Assembly: GCF_023016525.1 (NCBI RefSeq)
Contig: NZ_JALKCG010000001.1
Coordinates: 310,001 to 374,000 of the forward strand
Source of the DNA: Ancylobacter koreensis
GTDB lineage: Bacteria; Pseudomonadota; Alphaproteobacteria; Rhizobiales; Xanthobacteraceae
Direction of reading: 5' to 3'
DNA: 64,000 nucleotides
Shown piece after piece: positions 30,566 to 39,839 of this stretch (its first letter is position 1; each line of letters starts with the position of its first letter). Under the pieces are notes generated by a model. That model had not been told where the DNA came from and did not search any database. It saw only the letters and a program-made list of their open reading frames with translations. The position numbers were made by a program, and so were the translations under genes.

Positions 30566-30601
30566 GAGGGGACGGCGCGGCGAACCGCGACCCGTCCCCT
30601 C
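30566..30601. terminator. Bidirectional hairpin terminator
   Basis: GAGGGGACGG (30566-30575) pairs perfectly with CCGTCCCCTC (30592-30601). Inside it CGCGG and CCGCG pair around a CGAA loop. It lies between the convergent GT39 and cellulase genes. No clear T-tract follows on either strand, but the stem is very stable. Confidence 0.7.
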
Positions 30602-30634
30602 CCGCCCCCCGTTCCGGGTGGCCCCGGACCCTCG

Positions 30635-33600
30635 CTAGATCACGAAGTGGAACTGCGAGGGATCGAAGCTGCCGAGCCCGACCAGTTCGAACTCCACCGT
30701 GCCGCCGGCCGCGAGCCCGGCATTGCCCGCAAGGTTGCGCACGACATAGCCGTCCTCGCTGCGCGAGACGATCTCCGCGCCGTGGATCTGCGCGATCTCG
30801 TAGGAGGTGTCGATCTCCAGCGTCCAGCCCTGCCGGGCGGGGCCATCATTATGCAGCACCACCTCGGCGGTGAAGCCGTCGGCATGGCTTTCGACCAGCG
30901 CGATCGAGGCGTCGATCACGTCGTCGGCAAGGACAGCGCGCGCACTCAGGAGCGAGGCGCCTGCATCGTCGCCGCCCACGGCGCGGCCATTGACGACGAA
31001 ATCGTCGGCGACCACCGCCGCGCCGCCCGGCGAGGCCTGGAAGCCGAACTCCACCGTGCCGTTCGCGGCGACCTTGCCGTTCCACGCCGCGTTGCGGATC
31101 ACATAGTGATCGCCGACATGGCTGACGATCTCGGCATTCCAGATGTTGGAGATGTCGAAGGACGCGTCGAACTCCACCGTCCAGCCGTTCAGCGCCGCCT
31201 CGGGCGTCAGCTTCATCGCGCCGACGAAACCGGCGCCCCAGTTGTCGTTGACCTTGAAGGCCACCTCGTCGCCGCCCGCCGGGGGTGCCGCGTCGTCGTT
31301 CTGGATCGTGCCGGTGGCGCGGCCATCCGCCAGCGTCGCGCCCGAGGGGCTGGAAAGGGCGAGCGTCAGCGTCTCGTTGCCTTCCAGCACGCTGTCGCCG
31401 ATCAGCGCCACCTTGACGGTCTTGGCCGTCTCCCCTGCCGCGAAGGTGAGCGTGCCCGACAGCGCCTGGTAGTCCTGCCCGGCCACGGCGGAACCGTTGG
31501 CGGTGGCGTAGGCGACGCTCACCGGACCGTCGGCGGCCTCCGACAGGCTCACCGTGAAGGTGAGGAAGCCGGGCGCCGCAGTGCTGCCCTCGGCGGCGCT
31601 GGCATCCGCCACGCTGAGGGTGGGCAGGACCGGGGCGGGCACGTCGTCGTCCTCGATCACCGCCGCCGCCTGCGCCACCCCGAGCACGGCGCCCTGCGGG
31701 CTGGTGAGCAGCAGCGAGAACCGCTCGTCCGCCTCGGCGAGGTCGTCGCCGGTGATGGCGACGCGCACGGTCTTCACCGTCTCGCCGGGCTGGAAGGTCA
31801 GCGTGCCGCTCACCGCCGTGAAGTCGTCCGCGCCGGCCTCGCCCGCCACGGTCTGGAAGTTCACGCTCACCGCCTGCGTGGCGGCGGCCGAAAGGCTGAT
31901 GGTGAACACCGCATAGGCCCCGCCGTCGCCTTCGACATCCCCTTCGAGATCGAACTGGATCGGTTCGAGATAGGCGAGCTTGTCGGTGTAGACCGTGCGC
32001 CAGTCGTCGGCGAGGATGCCGCCGGTATCGGTCGAGTTCGGGTTCCACGACCAGTAGGTCCAGCTTATCCCCTGCTGGCCCGGCGCGAGGTCGATGGTGC
32101 CGTCATTGTCGAAATCGCCGGCCATGTAGGAGGTCAGCGCCTCCAGCCACGGCGTGTCCTTGGGGTCCTGCAGCTTGGTGCCGAACTCGCCGATGAACAC
32201 CGGGGCGATGCCTTCGCGGTAGATATAGCCCCACATCTCGTCGAACTTTGCCGGCAAATCATCGGCGAAGCCGGGGCTCTGGAACCAGGGCTGGGCATAG
32301 ACCGAATTGCCGTAGTCATGCGCGGAGTAGACGAGCTTGTTCGGCACGTCGAGCGCGATGGGCCGGTCGCGCACGCCCATGAGGTTGCCGCCCCACCAGT
32401 AGTTCTCGCCCTGATAGGAGCCGACGCCCTCGACGAAGATCAGCCAGTTCGGGTTGACCTCGCCGATGGCGTTGCCCGCCCGCTCGGCCGCCGCCGCCCA
32501 ATCGGTCGCCCCGCCGCCGCCCCAGGTGCCGGCATGCGGCTCGTTGTGCAGGTCGGCGCCGACCACAGTCGGATCGTCGGCATAGCGCTGCGCCAGCATC
32601 TGCCAGTCGTCGATCCACTGCGATTCGGGATGGGCGGAATCGTACCAGAGCCCGTTCTCCGAGGCGCCGCCGCCGAAGGAGGAGCGGTGATGGTCGAGGA
32701 TCACCTTCAGCCCGATCTCGCCGGCATAGGCGATGATCCGGTCCATGATCTCAAGCGGCGTCAGGCCCTGAAGGTCCGGGTTCTGCGAATAGTCGATGCC
32801 GCCGGCGGTCGCGGCGTGCAGCATGTCGGTGGAGAAGGGCAGCCGGATGGTGTTGAAGCCGAGCTCCACCATCTGGTCCATCATGTCGGTGTAGGGGCGC
32901 GTCCACACGCCGTGCGGCGAGGCGTTGGAGGATTCGAAGCCGAACCAGTTCACCCCCGCGATCACCACCGGATTGCCGGCGGAATCGACGATCTGGTTGC
33001 CGGAGGTGGAGAACCAGCCCTCCGCCGCCCCGCCCGATCCGCCGCCCGCATCGCCCTCGATCACCGTGGTGCCCGACACCGACACCACCGGCGGCGGCGC
33101 CACGTCGTCGTTCAGAATCGTCCCCGTCGCCGCGCCGTCGGCGATGGTGGCGCCGGTCGGCGCCGAGAGGGTCAGCGTCAGCGTCTCGCTCGCCTCCACC
33201 ACCGTGTCGCCGTTCACCGGCACGCGCACCACCTTGGTGGTCTCCCCGGCCGCGAAGGTGAGCGTGCCCGACAGCGCCTGATAGTCCGAGCCGGCGCTCG
33301 CCGTGCCGTTGGCGGTGGCGTATTGCACCGTCACCGGCCCGGCGGCGGCCTGCGAGAGCGTCACGGTGAAGTCGAGATAGGCGGTGCCGCCATTGCCCTC
33401 CGCCACGCTCGCATCGGCGACCGCGAGGGTCGGGACGATCGGCTCGGGCTCGCCCGGCTCGCCGACCGGGCGGCCGTTCACCGCGAAATCGTCGGCGACG
33501 ATGGCCGCCCCGCCCGGCGAGGCCTGGAAGCCGAATTCCACCGTGCCGTCCGCCGCGACCTTGCCGTTCCACGCCGCGTTGCGGATCACATAGTGGTCGC

Positions 33601-35410
33601 CGACATGGCTGACGATCTCGGCATTCCAGATGTTGGAGATGTCGAAGGAGGCGTCGAACTCCACCGTCCAGCCGTTCAGCGCCGCCTCGGGTGTCAGCTT
33701 CATCGAGCCGACGAAGCCGGCACCCCAATTGTCGTTGACCGTGAAGACCACCTCGTCGCCGCCGGCGGGCGGGGCCGCCTCGTCGTCGTTGAGGATGGTG
33801 CCGGTGGCCTGCCCGTCGGCGATGGCGGCGCCCACCGGGTTCGAGAGCGTCACGGTGAAGCGCTCGTCCGCCTCGGCCACAAGATCGCCGACCACGTCGA
33901 CATGGAGCTGCTTCGATGTCTCGCCCGGCGCGAAGGTGATCGTGCCGCTCGTCGCCGCGTAATCGGCGCCGGACAGCGCCGTGCCGTTTGCGGTCTGGTA
34001 GCTCACCGTCACCGGCACGGTGGAGGCCTTGTCGAGCGTCACCGCGAACATGAAGTGCACATGCGTGCCGTCGCCCTCGGCGATGGAAAGATCCGCGATG
34101 GAGACCGCCGGCAGCACGCCGGGCGCCTGCGCGTCGTCATTGAGGATGGTGCCGCTCGCCCGCTCATCCGCCAGCCGCGCGCCGGCGGGCGAGGACAATA
34201 CGAGGTCGAAGCGTTCATCGAACTCGAAGCCGGTGTCGCCGTTCAACGCCACCTGAACGGTCTTCACCGTCTCGCCCGGCTGGAAGGTCAGCGTGCCGAG
34301 CGCCGCCTGATAGTCGGTGCCGGCCAGTGCCGCGCCGTTCAGCGTCGAATAGTCCACCGTCACCACGCCGGCGGCGGCACGCGACAGGGTGACGGTGAAG
34401 CTCATCAGCGCCTGCCCGCCATCGCCCTCGGCGAGGCTCGCATCGGCGACCGAGAGCGCAGGCTCGTCGACCTGCGCCGCCTCGATGAGGCCGCGCCATT
34501 TCTGGTAGGTCGCGTCCTCCACGGCAATGACATTGTTGTAGTCGAGCTCGCCCAGCGAGACGCCGCGCAGCGTGTAGGTCTGGTTCTGGCCGACGATGGC
34601 GATGACGACCGAGCCGTTCACCTCCGTCACGGTGAACTCCGCCGGGCGGAAATAGCGGAAGTCCAGCCGGTCGGTCGCGGGATCGAAGTCCAGCACGACA
34701 TTGGCGCCATAATCCCAGTCGATCTCGTAGGTGGTGCCGGTCGCCCCGCTCGGCGGCGCGCCGGAGCCGGCGGCGGTCGGCCAGGCATTGGTGCCGACGG
34801 TGGGGATGTCGTCGCGACCGATTACCTGCGAATCCGGCACCTGGTCGAAGCCGAGCTGCAGCCACAGCCTGTCCTCGCGGGCCTGCGCGAAATGGAACAG
34901 GAAATTGTCGGGCGAAAGCTCGGCGATGCTCGTGTCGAGCAGGATCAGGGTCTGGCCGGTGGTGTAGTTGCCGATCACCACGCCCTCAGCGCCGTCGACC
35001 ATGTAGAGCTGCTCGCGCGTGCCGTAATAGCGGAAGTCGACGACGTCCGTCGCCGGGTCGAAGGCCACGCGGTCGATCTGGCCGACCTCGTGCGAACGGG
35101 CATAGACCGTGTGCGGCGCCGTGACGATGCCGTGCTCCCAGGCCAGCGCCCCGCTCAGGTCCTGCCGCAGATGGTCGTTGGCGACGGGCACGAAGCTGTC
35201 GACGGTGAGCTGGCCGAGCGACACGCCGACGATCAGCGTCTGCTTGCCCGACCACGGGTCCATGAAGGCGACGCCCTCGGGCGTGTCCACCACGATGAAG
35301 GCATGCACCGAGTTGTCGCCGAGATCGAGCTTGTCCGTCGCGGGATCGAAGCCCTCGATCCGCCGCTGACCCGAAGAAGGCAGTTCCGCTGAATAAAGGG
35401 TGCCGGCCAT
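30635..35410 (-). CDS. Secreted multidomain GH5 cellulase with Calx-beta and CBM2-like modules
   Basis: 1591-residue protein, likely exported by the adjacent type I system because no Sec signal is visible and it ends in a short hydrophobic tail, FDPSQFHFVI. Approximate order: three repeated FDPATD modules (1-310), Calx-beta domains (315-425, 430-545), CBM2-like (550-645), Calx-beta (655-765), GH5 catalytic domain (797-1157), two Calx-beta domains (1160-1255, 1260-1370), and CBM2-like domains (1375-1480, 1490-1591). GH5 acid/base is Glu957 in DLHNEPHAG and nucleophile Glu1075 in FIGEFGTKL. The first two CBM2 copies differ at only about 7 of 99 positions. Expected to hydrolyse beta-1,4-glucan outside the cell, perhaps the producer's own cellulose or plant cellulose. 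Confidence 0.92.
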   Translation of the reverse strand: MAGTLYSAELPSSGQRRIEGFDPATDKLDLGDNSVHAFIVVDTPEGVAFMDPWSGKQTLIVGVSLGQLTVDSFVPVANDHLRQDLSGALAWEHGIVTAPHTVYARSHEVGQIDRVAFDPATDVVDFRYYGTREQLYMVDGAEGVVIGNYTTGQTLILLDTSIAELSPDNFLFHFAQAREDRLWLQLGFDQVPDSQVIGRDDIPTVGTNAWPTAAGSGAPPSGATGTTYEIDWDYGANVVLDFDPATDRLDFRYFRPAEFTVTEVNGSVVIAIVGQNQTYTLRGVSLGELDYNNVIAVEDATYQKWRGLIEAAQVDEPALSVADASLAEGDGGQALMSFTVTLSRAAAGVVTVDYSTLNGAALAGTDYQAALGTLTFQPGETVKTVQVALNGDTGFEFDERFDLVLSSPAGARLADERASGTILNDDAQAPGVLPAVSIADLSIAEGDGTHVHFMFAVTLDKASTVPVTVSYQTANGTALSGADYAATSGTITFAPGETSKQLHVDVVGDLVAEADERFTVTLSNPVGAAIADGQATGTILNDDEAAPPAGGDEVVFTVNDNWGAGFVGSMKLTPEAALNGWTVEFDASFDISNIWNAEIVSHVGDHYVIRNAAWNGKVAADGTVEFGFQASPGGAAIVADDFAVNGRPVGEPGEPEPIVPTLAVADASVAEGNGGTAYLDFTVTLSQAAAGPVTVQYATANGTASAGSDYQALSGTLTFAAGETTKVVRVPVNGDTVVEASETLTLTLSAPTGATIADGAATGTILNDDVAPPPVVSVSGTTVIEGDAGGGSGGAAEGWFSTSGNQIVDSAGNPVVIAGVNWFGFESSNASPHGVWTRPYTDMMDQMVELGFNTIRLPFSTDMLHAATAGGIDYSQNPDLQGLTPLEIMDRIIAYAGEIGLKVILDHHRSSFGGGASENGLWYDSAHPESQWIDDWQMLAQRYADDPTVVGADLHNEPHAGTWGGGGATDWAAAAERAGNAIGEVNPNWLIFVEGVGSYQGENYWWGGNLMGVRDRPIALDVPNKLVYSAHDYGNSVYAQPWFQSPGFADDLPAKFDEMWGYIYREGIAPVFIGEFGTKLQDPKDTPWLEALTSYMAGDFDNDGTIDLAPGQQGISWTYWSWNPNSTDTGGILADDWRTVYTDKLAYLEPIQFDLEGDVEGDGGAYAVFTISLSAAATQAVSVNFQTVAGEAGADDFTAVSGTLTFQPGETVKTVRVAITGDDLAEADERFSLLLTSPQGAVLGVAQAAAVIEDDDVPAPVLPTLSVADASAAEGSTAAPGFLTFTVSLSEAADGPVSVAYATANGSAVAGQDYQALSGTLTFAAGETAKTVKVALIGDSVLEGNETLTLALSSPSGATLADGRATGTIQNDDAAPPAGGDEVAFKVNDNWGAGFVGAMKLTPEAALNGWTVEFDASFDISNIWNAEIVSHVGDHYVIRNAAWNGKVAANGTVEFGFQASPGGAAVVADDFVVNGRAVGGDDAGASLLSARAVLADDVIDASIALVESHADGFTAEVVLHNDGPARQGWTLEIDTSYEIAQIHGAEIVSRSEDGYVVRNLAGNAGLAAGGTVEFELVGLGSFDPSQFHFVI

Positions 35411-35568
35411 GTCCTGTGCCTCACGCTGAGCGCCACGATCCACCCGTTGCCGGGCATAAAAGGGATGCCACGCAGCACCGTCATCATCACCTTGGGTGAG
35501 CGGCCAAGTCGATGAACCCGGCCGGGAAATCGACGAGCGCGGCGGCGGGCATGCGGGCCGGCACGCCG

Positions 35569-36885
35569 TCAGCGCTCGCGGAAGGCGCGGGCGACCTGAT
35601 CGCGCAGCGGCTTGACGAGATATTCGAAGGGTGTGCGGTCCAGCGTGCGCACGAACACCTCCGCCTGCATGCCCGCGCTCACCTGCTGCGGGGCGAGGCG
35701 CGCCAGCTCCGCTGCGGGAAGCGCCACGCGGATCGTGTAGAACACTGCGCCGGTCTGCGGGTCGCGGCTGGTGTCGGCGGAGACGCGCGTCACGGTGCCG
35801 GCAAGCTGGGGCGTGGTGCGCTGGTTGAAGGCGTGGATGCGCACCTCGGCGGCGTGGCCGAGGACGATCTGGTCGATATCGGGCGGCAGCACCCGCGCCT
35901 CCACCTCCAGCGCTTCGCCGGCCGGCACGATCAGCATCACCGGCTCGGCCGGGGTGATGACGCCGCCGACCGTATGCACCGCGAGCTGGTGGACATGGCC
36001 GGCACTCGGCGCGCGTATGTCGACGCGCCGGAGCTGGTCCTGCGCGGCGACGCGGCGCTCGGCCAGTTCGGCGGCCTTCGCCCCGATCTCGGCCAGCTCC
36101 TTCATCGCCTCCTCGCGCAGCCCCTCGTCGATGCCGATGATCTGCAGCCGCGTCTCGGCGACGCGGCCCTCTGCCTGCGCCAGCGCGGCGACGAGGCGGC
36201 CCTTCTCGCCGTCGAGCTCGGCCGCCTCGCGCTCCAGCGCCGCCTTGCGGCTGAGCACCACGAGGTTCTTGGCATAGAGGTCGCGCACCCCCTCCAGCTC
36301 CTCGGCGATCAGCACCGCCTGCCGGTCGCGCGCCGCCTGCTGCGCCCGCAGCCCCGCCATCTCGTCCTCAAGCTGGCCGATCCGCGCGGAAAGCTGCGCC
36401 TTGCGGCCCTCACGGGCGGCGCGGCGGGCGCGGAACTGGTTCTCCTCGGTGCTGAGGAGGCCTTCCACCTCGCTCTCCCCGCGCCGCGAAGCGAATTCCG
36501 GCGCCGGCGCGATGACCGCACTGCCATCCCGCTCGGCGACCAGCCGGCCCCGGCGCGCGGCGAATTCGTCGAGCTGCCGGGCGATGACCTGGAGATTGGC
36601 GCGGGTGAGGGTGTCGTCGAGCCGCATCAGCACGTCGCCCGCCGCCACCGCGTCGCCCTCGCGCACATTGAGCTGGCCGACAATGCCGCCGGTGGCGTGC
36701 TGCACCTTCTTCACATTGCCGTCGACGACGAACTGGCCGGGGGCGACGACGGCCCCGCCCAAGGTGGCGCTCACCGCCCACACGCCCACCGTTCCGGCGA
36801 ACAGCAGAACCGCAGAACCGCCCGCGAGGGCGAGCCGGCGCAGCGGCGCGGCGAAGGAGGAGGGCGTGTCCGCGCGCGCATTCAT
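35569..36885 (-). CDS. HlyD/PrtE-type periplasmic adaptor of a type I secretion system
   Basis: 438-residue membrane fusion protein. One N-terminal helix (about residues 18-40) is followed by the lipoyl half-motifs APGQFVVDGNVKKVQHATGG and VREGDAVAAGDVLMRLDD, a long alpha-helical hairpin rich in Ala/Glu/Arg/Leu (about 80-280), and the barrel with VDIRAPSAGHVHQLAVHTVG. It overlaps the ABC gene by 4 bp. It would bridge the inner-membrane ABC exporter and a TolC-like outer-membrane channel, which is not encoded here. The neighbouring cellulase is the evident substrate. Confidence 0.93.
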   Translation of the reverse strand: MNARADTPSSFAAPLRRLALAGGSAVLLFAGTVGVWAVSATLGGAVVAPGQFVVDGNVKKVQHATGGIVGQLNVREGDAVAAGDVLMRLDDTLTRANLQVIARQLDEFAARRGRLVAERDGSAVIAPAPEFASRRGESEVEGLLSTEENQFRARRAAREGRKAQLSARIGQLEDEMAGLRAQQAARDRQAVLIAEELEGVRDLYAKNLVVLSRKAALEREAAELDGEKGRLVAALAQAEGRVAETRLQIIGIDEGLREEAMKELAEIGAKAAELAERRVAAQDQLRRVDIRAPSAGHVHQLAVHTVGGVITPAEPVMLIVPAGEALEVEARVLPPDIDQIVLGHAAEVRIHAFNQRTTPQLAGTVTRVSADTSRDPQTGAVFYTIRVALPAAELARLAPQQVSAGMQAEVFVRTLDRTPFEYLVKPLRDQVARAFRER

Positions 36886-38612
36886 GACGCCACCGCCGGG
36901 CGCGGAATGCCGGGCAGGCCGTTCTGCCGCGCCAGCTTCGAGAGCACCTCCTCCTTCGGCCCGAACGCCTGGAGGCGTCCCTCCGACATCACCGCCACGC
37001 GGTCGAGCCCCGCCATCGCGCTCTGCCGGTGGGTGACGACCACCGCGATGCCGCCGCGTGCCCGAACGGCCTCGATGGCGCAGGTCAGGGCGGCGTCGCC
37101 CTCGCTGTCGAGATTGGCGTTCGGCTCGTCGAGCACGACGAGGAAGGGGTCGCGGTAGAGCGCCCGGGCCAGCGCCACGCGCTGGCGTTGGCCACCCGAG
37201 AGCGCCGCCCCTCCGGCACCGATGCGCGTGTCATAGCCCTCCGCCAGCCGCAGGATCAGCTCATGCGCGCCGGCCGCCTGCGCCGCCGCGACGATGGCAT
37301 CGCCCGGCGCGCCGGGCTCGAAGCGGGCGATGTTCTCGCCCACCGTGCCGTCGAACAGTTCGACATCCTGCGGGAGATAGCCGACATGCCGGCCGAGCGC
37401 GTCCGGCGGCCACTGGTCCAGCGCGGCGCCGTCGAGCCGGACCTCTCCCTTGAGCGGGCGCCAGACCCCGACAAGGGCCCGCGCCAGCGTCGACTTGCCG
37501 GACGCGCTGGCGCCGATGACGGCAAGCCCCTGCCCGCGCTCCACCCGCAGCGTCACACCGTTGAGGATCGGCACCTGCAGGCCCGGCGCGGCGACGATCA
37601 GGTTCTCGGCGGCGAGCGCCTGCCGGGGTGCGGGGAGCGGAGTGAAGACGCGCTCGGCCAGCGCGGGCATGGCGAAGAGCTGGCGCAGCCGCCCGAGGCC
37701 GAGCCGGGCCGCCAGAAACCCCTTCCAGTTCGCCACCGCGATCTCGATGGGCGCCAGCGCGCGCGACGTCATGATGGAGGCGGCGATCATGGCGCCGCCG
37801 GAAATCTCGTTATGGATGGCGAGATAGGCGCCGAGCCCGAGCACCGCCGATTGCAGCACCATGCGCAGGATCTTGGCCACCGCGCCGCTGGTGCCGGTAA
37901 CGTCGGCTCCCGCCAGCCAGTCGCGCAGATGGGCGAGATTGGCCTCCTGCCAGCGCGCACGCAGGGGATCGGCCATGCCCATCGCGGCCACCGCCTCGGC
38001 ATTGTGCCGGCTGGCCTCGGCAATCGCCTCGCGGCGGGCACGGCTCGCCGCCTGCGCCCGACCCGCCGTCCGGCCCGCAAGCTCGGTGAGGCCGGTCAGG
38101 GCGAGGATCAGCACGCCCCCGCCGAGCGCCAGCCAGCCGAGCCAGGGGTGCAGCAGGAAGCAGCCGGCGAAGAACAGCGGCATCCACGGCATGTCGAACA
38201 GCGCGGTCGGCCCGAGCGAGGAGAGGAAGGCGCGGATCTGGTCGAGGTCGCGCAGCGGCTGCAGCGCCTGCTCCGGCCGCCAGCCAAGAAGCGGCAGGCG
38301 CTGGGCGGCGGCGAAGGCGGCGGGCGAGACCGCCTCATCGAAGCGCGCGCCGACCCGCGCCAGCATGCGCACGCGCACGGCGTCGAGAAAGCCCTGCAGC
38401 GCATAGGCGGCGAGCAGCAGCGCCGACAGGCCGACCAGCGTCGCCACGCTGCGCGAGCTCAGCACGCGGTCGTAGATCTGCAGCATGTAGAGCGAGCCCG
38501 ACAGCATCAGAACGTTGATCACCGCCGAGAACGCACCGACGGCGAGAAGCGCGCCGCGGCAGGCGGACAGGGCACGCGCGACGGGCGAAGCGACGGAGGA
38601 GGCGACGGCCAT
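36882..38612 (-). CDS. PrtD-type type I secretion ABC transporter
   Basis: 576-residue fused permease/ATPase. The N-terminal half has five to six helices, starting with FSAVINVLMLSGSLYMLQIY and DRVLSSRSVATLVGL, the PrtD/RTX exporter signature. No C39 peptidase domain. The ATPase half shows Walker A GASASGKST (about residue 367), signature LSGGQRQR (about 474) and Walker B VVLDEPNANLD (about 490). First gene of the operon with the HlyD adaptor; the cellulase follows 158 bp downstream on the same strand. Confidence 0.94.
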   Translation of the reverse strand: MAVASSVASPVARALSACRGALLAVGAFSAVINVLMLSGSLYMLQIYDRVLSSRSVATLVGLSALLLAAYALQGFLDAVRVRMLARVGARFDEAVSPAAFAAAQRLPLLGWRPEQALQPLRDLDQIRAFLSSLGPTALFDMPWMPLFFAGCFLLHPWLGWLALGGGVLILALTGLTELAGRTAGRAQAASRARREAIAEASRHNAEAVAAMGMADPLRARWQEANLAHLRDWLAGADVTGTSGAVAKILRMVLQSAVLGLGAYLAIHNEISGGAMIAASIMTSRALAPIEIAVANWKGFLAARLGLGRLRQLFAMPALAERVFTPLPAPRQALAAENLIVAAPGLQVPILNGVTLRVERGQGLAVIGASASGKSTLARALVGVWRPLKGEVRLDGAALDQWPPDALGRHVGYLPQDVELFDGTVGENIARFEPGAPGDAIVAAAQAAGAHELILRLAEGYDTRIGAGGAALSGGQRQRVALARALYRDPFLVVLDEPNANLDSEGDAALTCAIEAVRARGGIAVVVTHRQSAMAGLDRVAVMSEGRLQAFGPKEEVLSKLARQNGLPGIPRPAVAS

Positions 38613-38679
38613 CGGAAGAACCCTGCGGCGGGAGGCTTTGCGCGGCGCGCCCGGATTCGCATGGCAGCGCCGGGCGGGC

Positions 38680-38717
38680 GGCTAGGCACGACGGCGGAAA
38701 GATGCCATTGCCTAGCC
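38680..38717. promoter_or_regulatory. 9-bp inverted repeat between T1SS operon and LytS/LytTR genes
   Basis: GGCTAGGCA (38680-38688) and TGCCTAGCC (38709-38717) are perfect inverted copies separated by 20 bases (about 29 bp centre to centre, close to three helical turns). They lie in the 135-bp divergent promoter region. A dimeric regulator binding here could control both directions. Confidence 0.5.
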
Positions 38718-38747
38718 TCCCCCTTCCCGCGCGGCAGCACCAACTCG

Positions 38748-39839
38748 ATGAACGGGTCGCAGAAATCGACGAAGCCGGCGCAGCTCTGGTCCGGCCTCTC
38801 GCCGTTCCTGCGGCTGCAGATCGTCGGCTGGGCGATCTTCGCCCTGGTCGACCTCGTCAACCGCCAGCTCGCCTATCTCGATCTGTCGGTCGCGCTGGCG
38901 CTGACCGCCATCGTCTACCCCACGATGATCGCGCTTTCCCTCGCGCTGCGCCGCGTCTATGAGCGCCGCTTTCCCGGCAGCGGGCTCAATCCACGAGCGG
39001 TGCTGGCCATGGCGCTGCTCTCCTGCACCGGCGCGGCGATCGTCGTAGCGATCCTCGCGGCGGCGCGCGGCGCCTTCGGCTGGAGCGTCCCCAACTGGCG
39101 GCCGCTGGAGGAAGTGGCGCTGCCCTTCATCCACTACGCCATCTGCCTGTTCGGCTGGAGCCTGCTCTATTTCTGGATTCGCGCCGACCGGCTCCGGCGG
39201 GCGGAGCATGAGGCCGCCATCACCGCGCAGGCCGACGCGCTGCGCGCCGAGATCCAGCAGCTCCGGCTGCAGATCAACCCGCATTTCCTGTTCAACGTGC
39301 TCAACGGCATCGCCGAGGAGGTGCCCGAGCATCCGGCCATCGCGCTCGACATGCTGCGCGACCTCACCGCCTATCTGCGCCATGTGCTCGCCGGCATCCG
39401 CACGCCCGTCGTGACGGTCGAGGCGGAGGTCGAGGCGCTCGCCGCCTATCTCCGCATTCAGGAGGCGCGCTTCGGCGCGCGGCTGCGGGCGCAGGTGACG
39501 CTGGACCCCGCCGCCACCGGCCGGCGCATCGCCAACAGCCTGCTTCAGCCCCTGCTCGAGAACGCCGTCGAGCATGGCGACCGTTCGGAGATTCTCGAGG
39601 TGACGCTGCATATCGGGCAGGAGGACGGCGGGCTGCGAATCGCAGTGGAAAACACGGGGTCGCTGACGCCGGCCCATCGCAGCCGCTCCTCGCACGGCAT
39701 CGGCCTCGCCAATCTGCGCCGCCGGCTCGCCGTGCACTATCCCGGCCGCCACAGTTTCCGTCTCGATGAGAGCACCGCCGGCCCCGGCCGCGTGGTGGCG
39801 AGCCTGCTGCTGGAGGGGGAGCCGTGCTCCGCATCCTGA
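38748..39839 (+). CDS. LytS/YehU-type sensor histidine kinase
   Basis: 363-residue membrane kinase. Four predicted helices occupy residues about 20-145, with no large periplasmic domain. The His_kinase motif is LRLQINPHFLFNVLNGIAEE with phosphoacceptor His179. The ATPase part has QPLLENAVEHG (N box) and SSHGIGLANLRRRLA (G box). Its stop overlaps the response regulator by 16 bp. It is divergent from the type I secretion operon, hinting at control of cellulase export. Confidence 0.92.
   Translation: MNGSQKSTKPAQLWSGLSPFLRLQIVGWAIFALVDLVNRQLAYLDLSVALALTAIVYPTMIALSLALRRVYERRFPGSGLNPRAVLAMALLSCTGAAIVVAILAAARGAFGWSVPNWRPLEEVALPFIHYAICLFGWSLLYFWIRADRLRRAEHEAAITAQADALRAEIQQLRLQINPHFLFNVLNGIAEEVPEHPAIALDMLRDLTAYLRHVLAGIRTPVVTVEAEVEALAAYLRIQEARFGARLRAQVTLDPAATGRRIANSLLQPLLENAVEHGDRSEILEVTLHIGQEDGGLRIAVENTGSLTPAHRSRSSHGIGLANLRRRLAVHYPGRHSFRLDESTAGPGRVVASLLLEGEPCSAS

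Noticed and set aside
30515-35392. 1625-aa plus-strand open frame opposite the cellulase
   Set aside because: It mirrors the repeated domains of the cellulase and is rich in Arg/Gly/His/Ala with no recognisable fold; antisense artefact.
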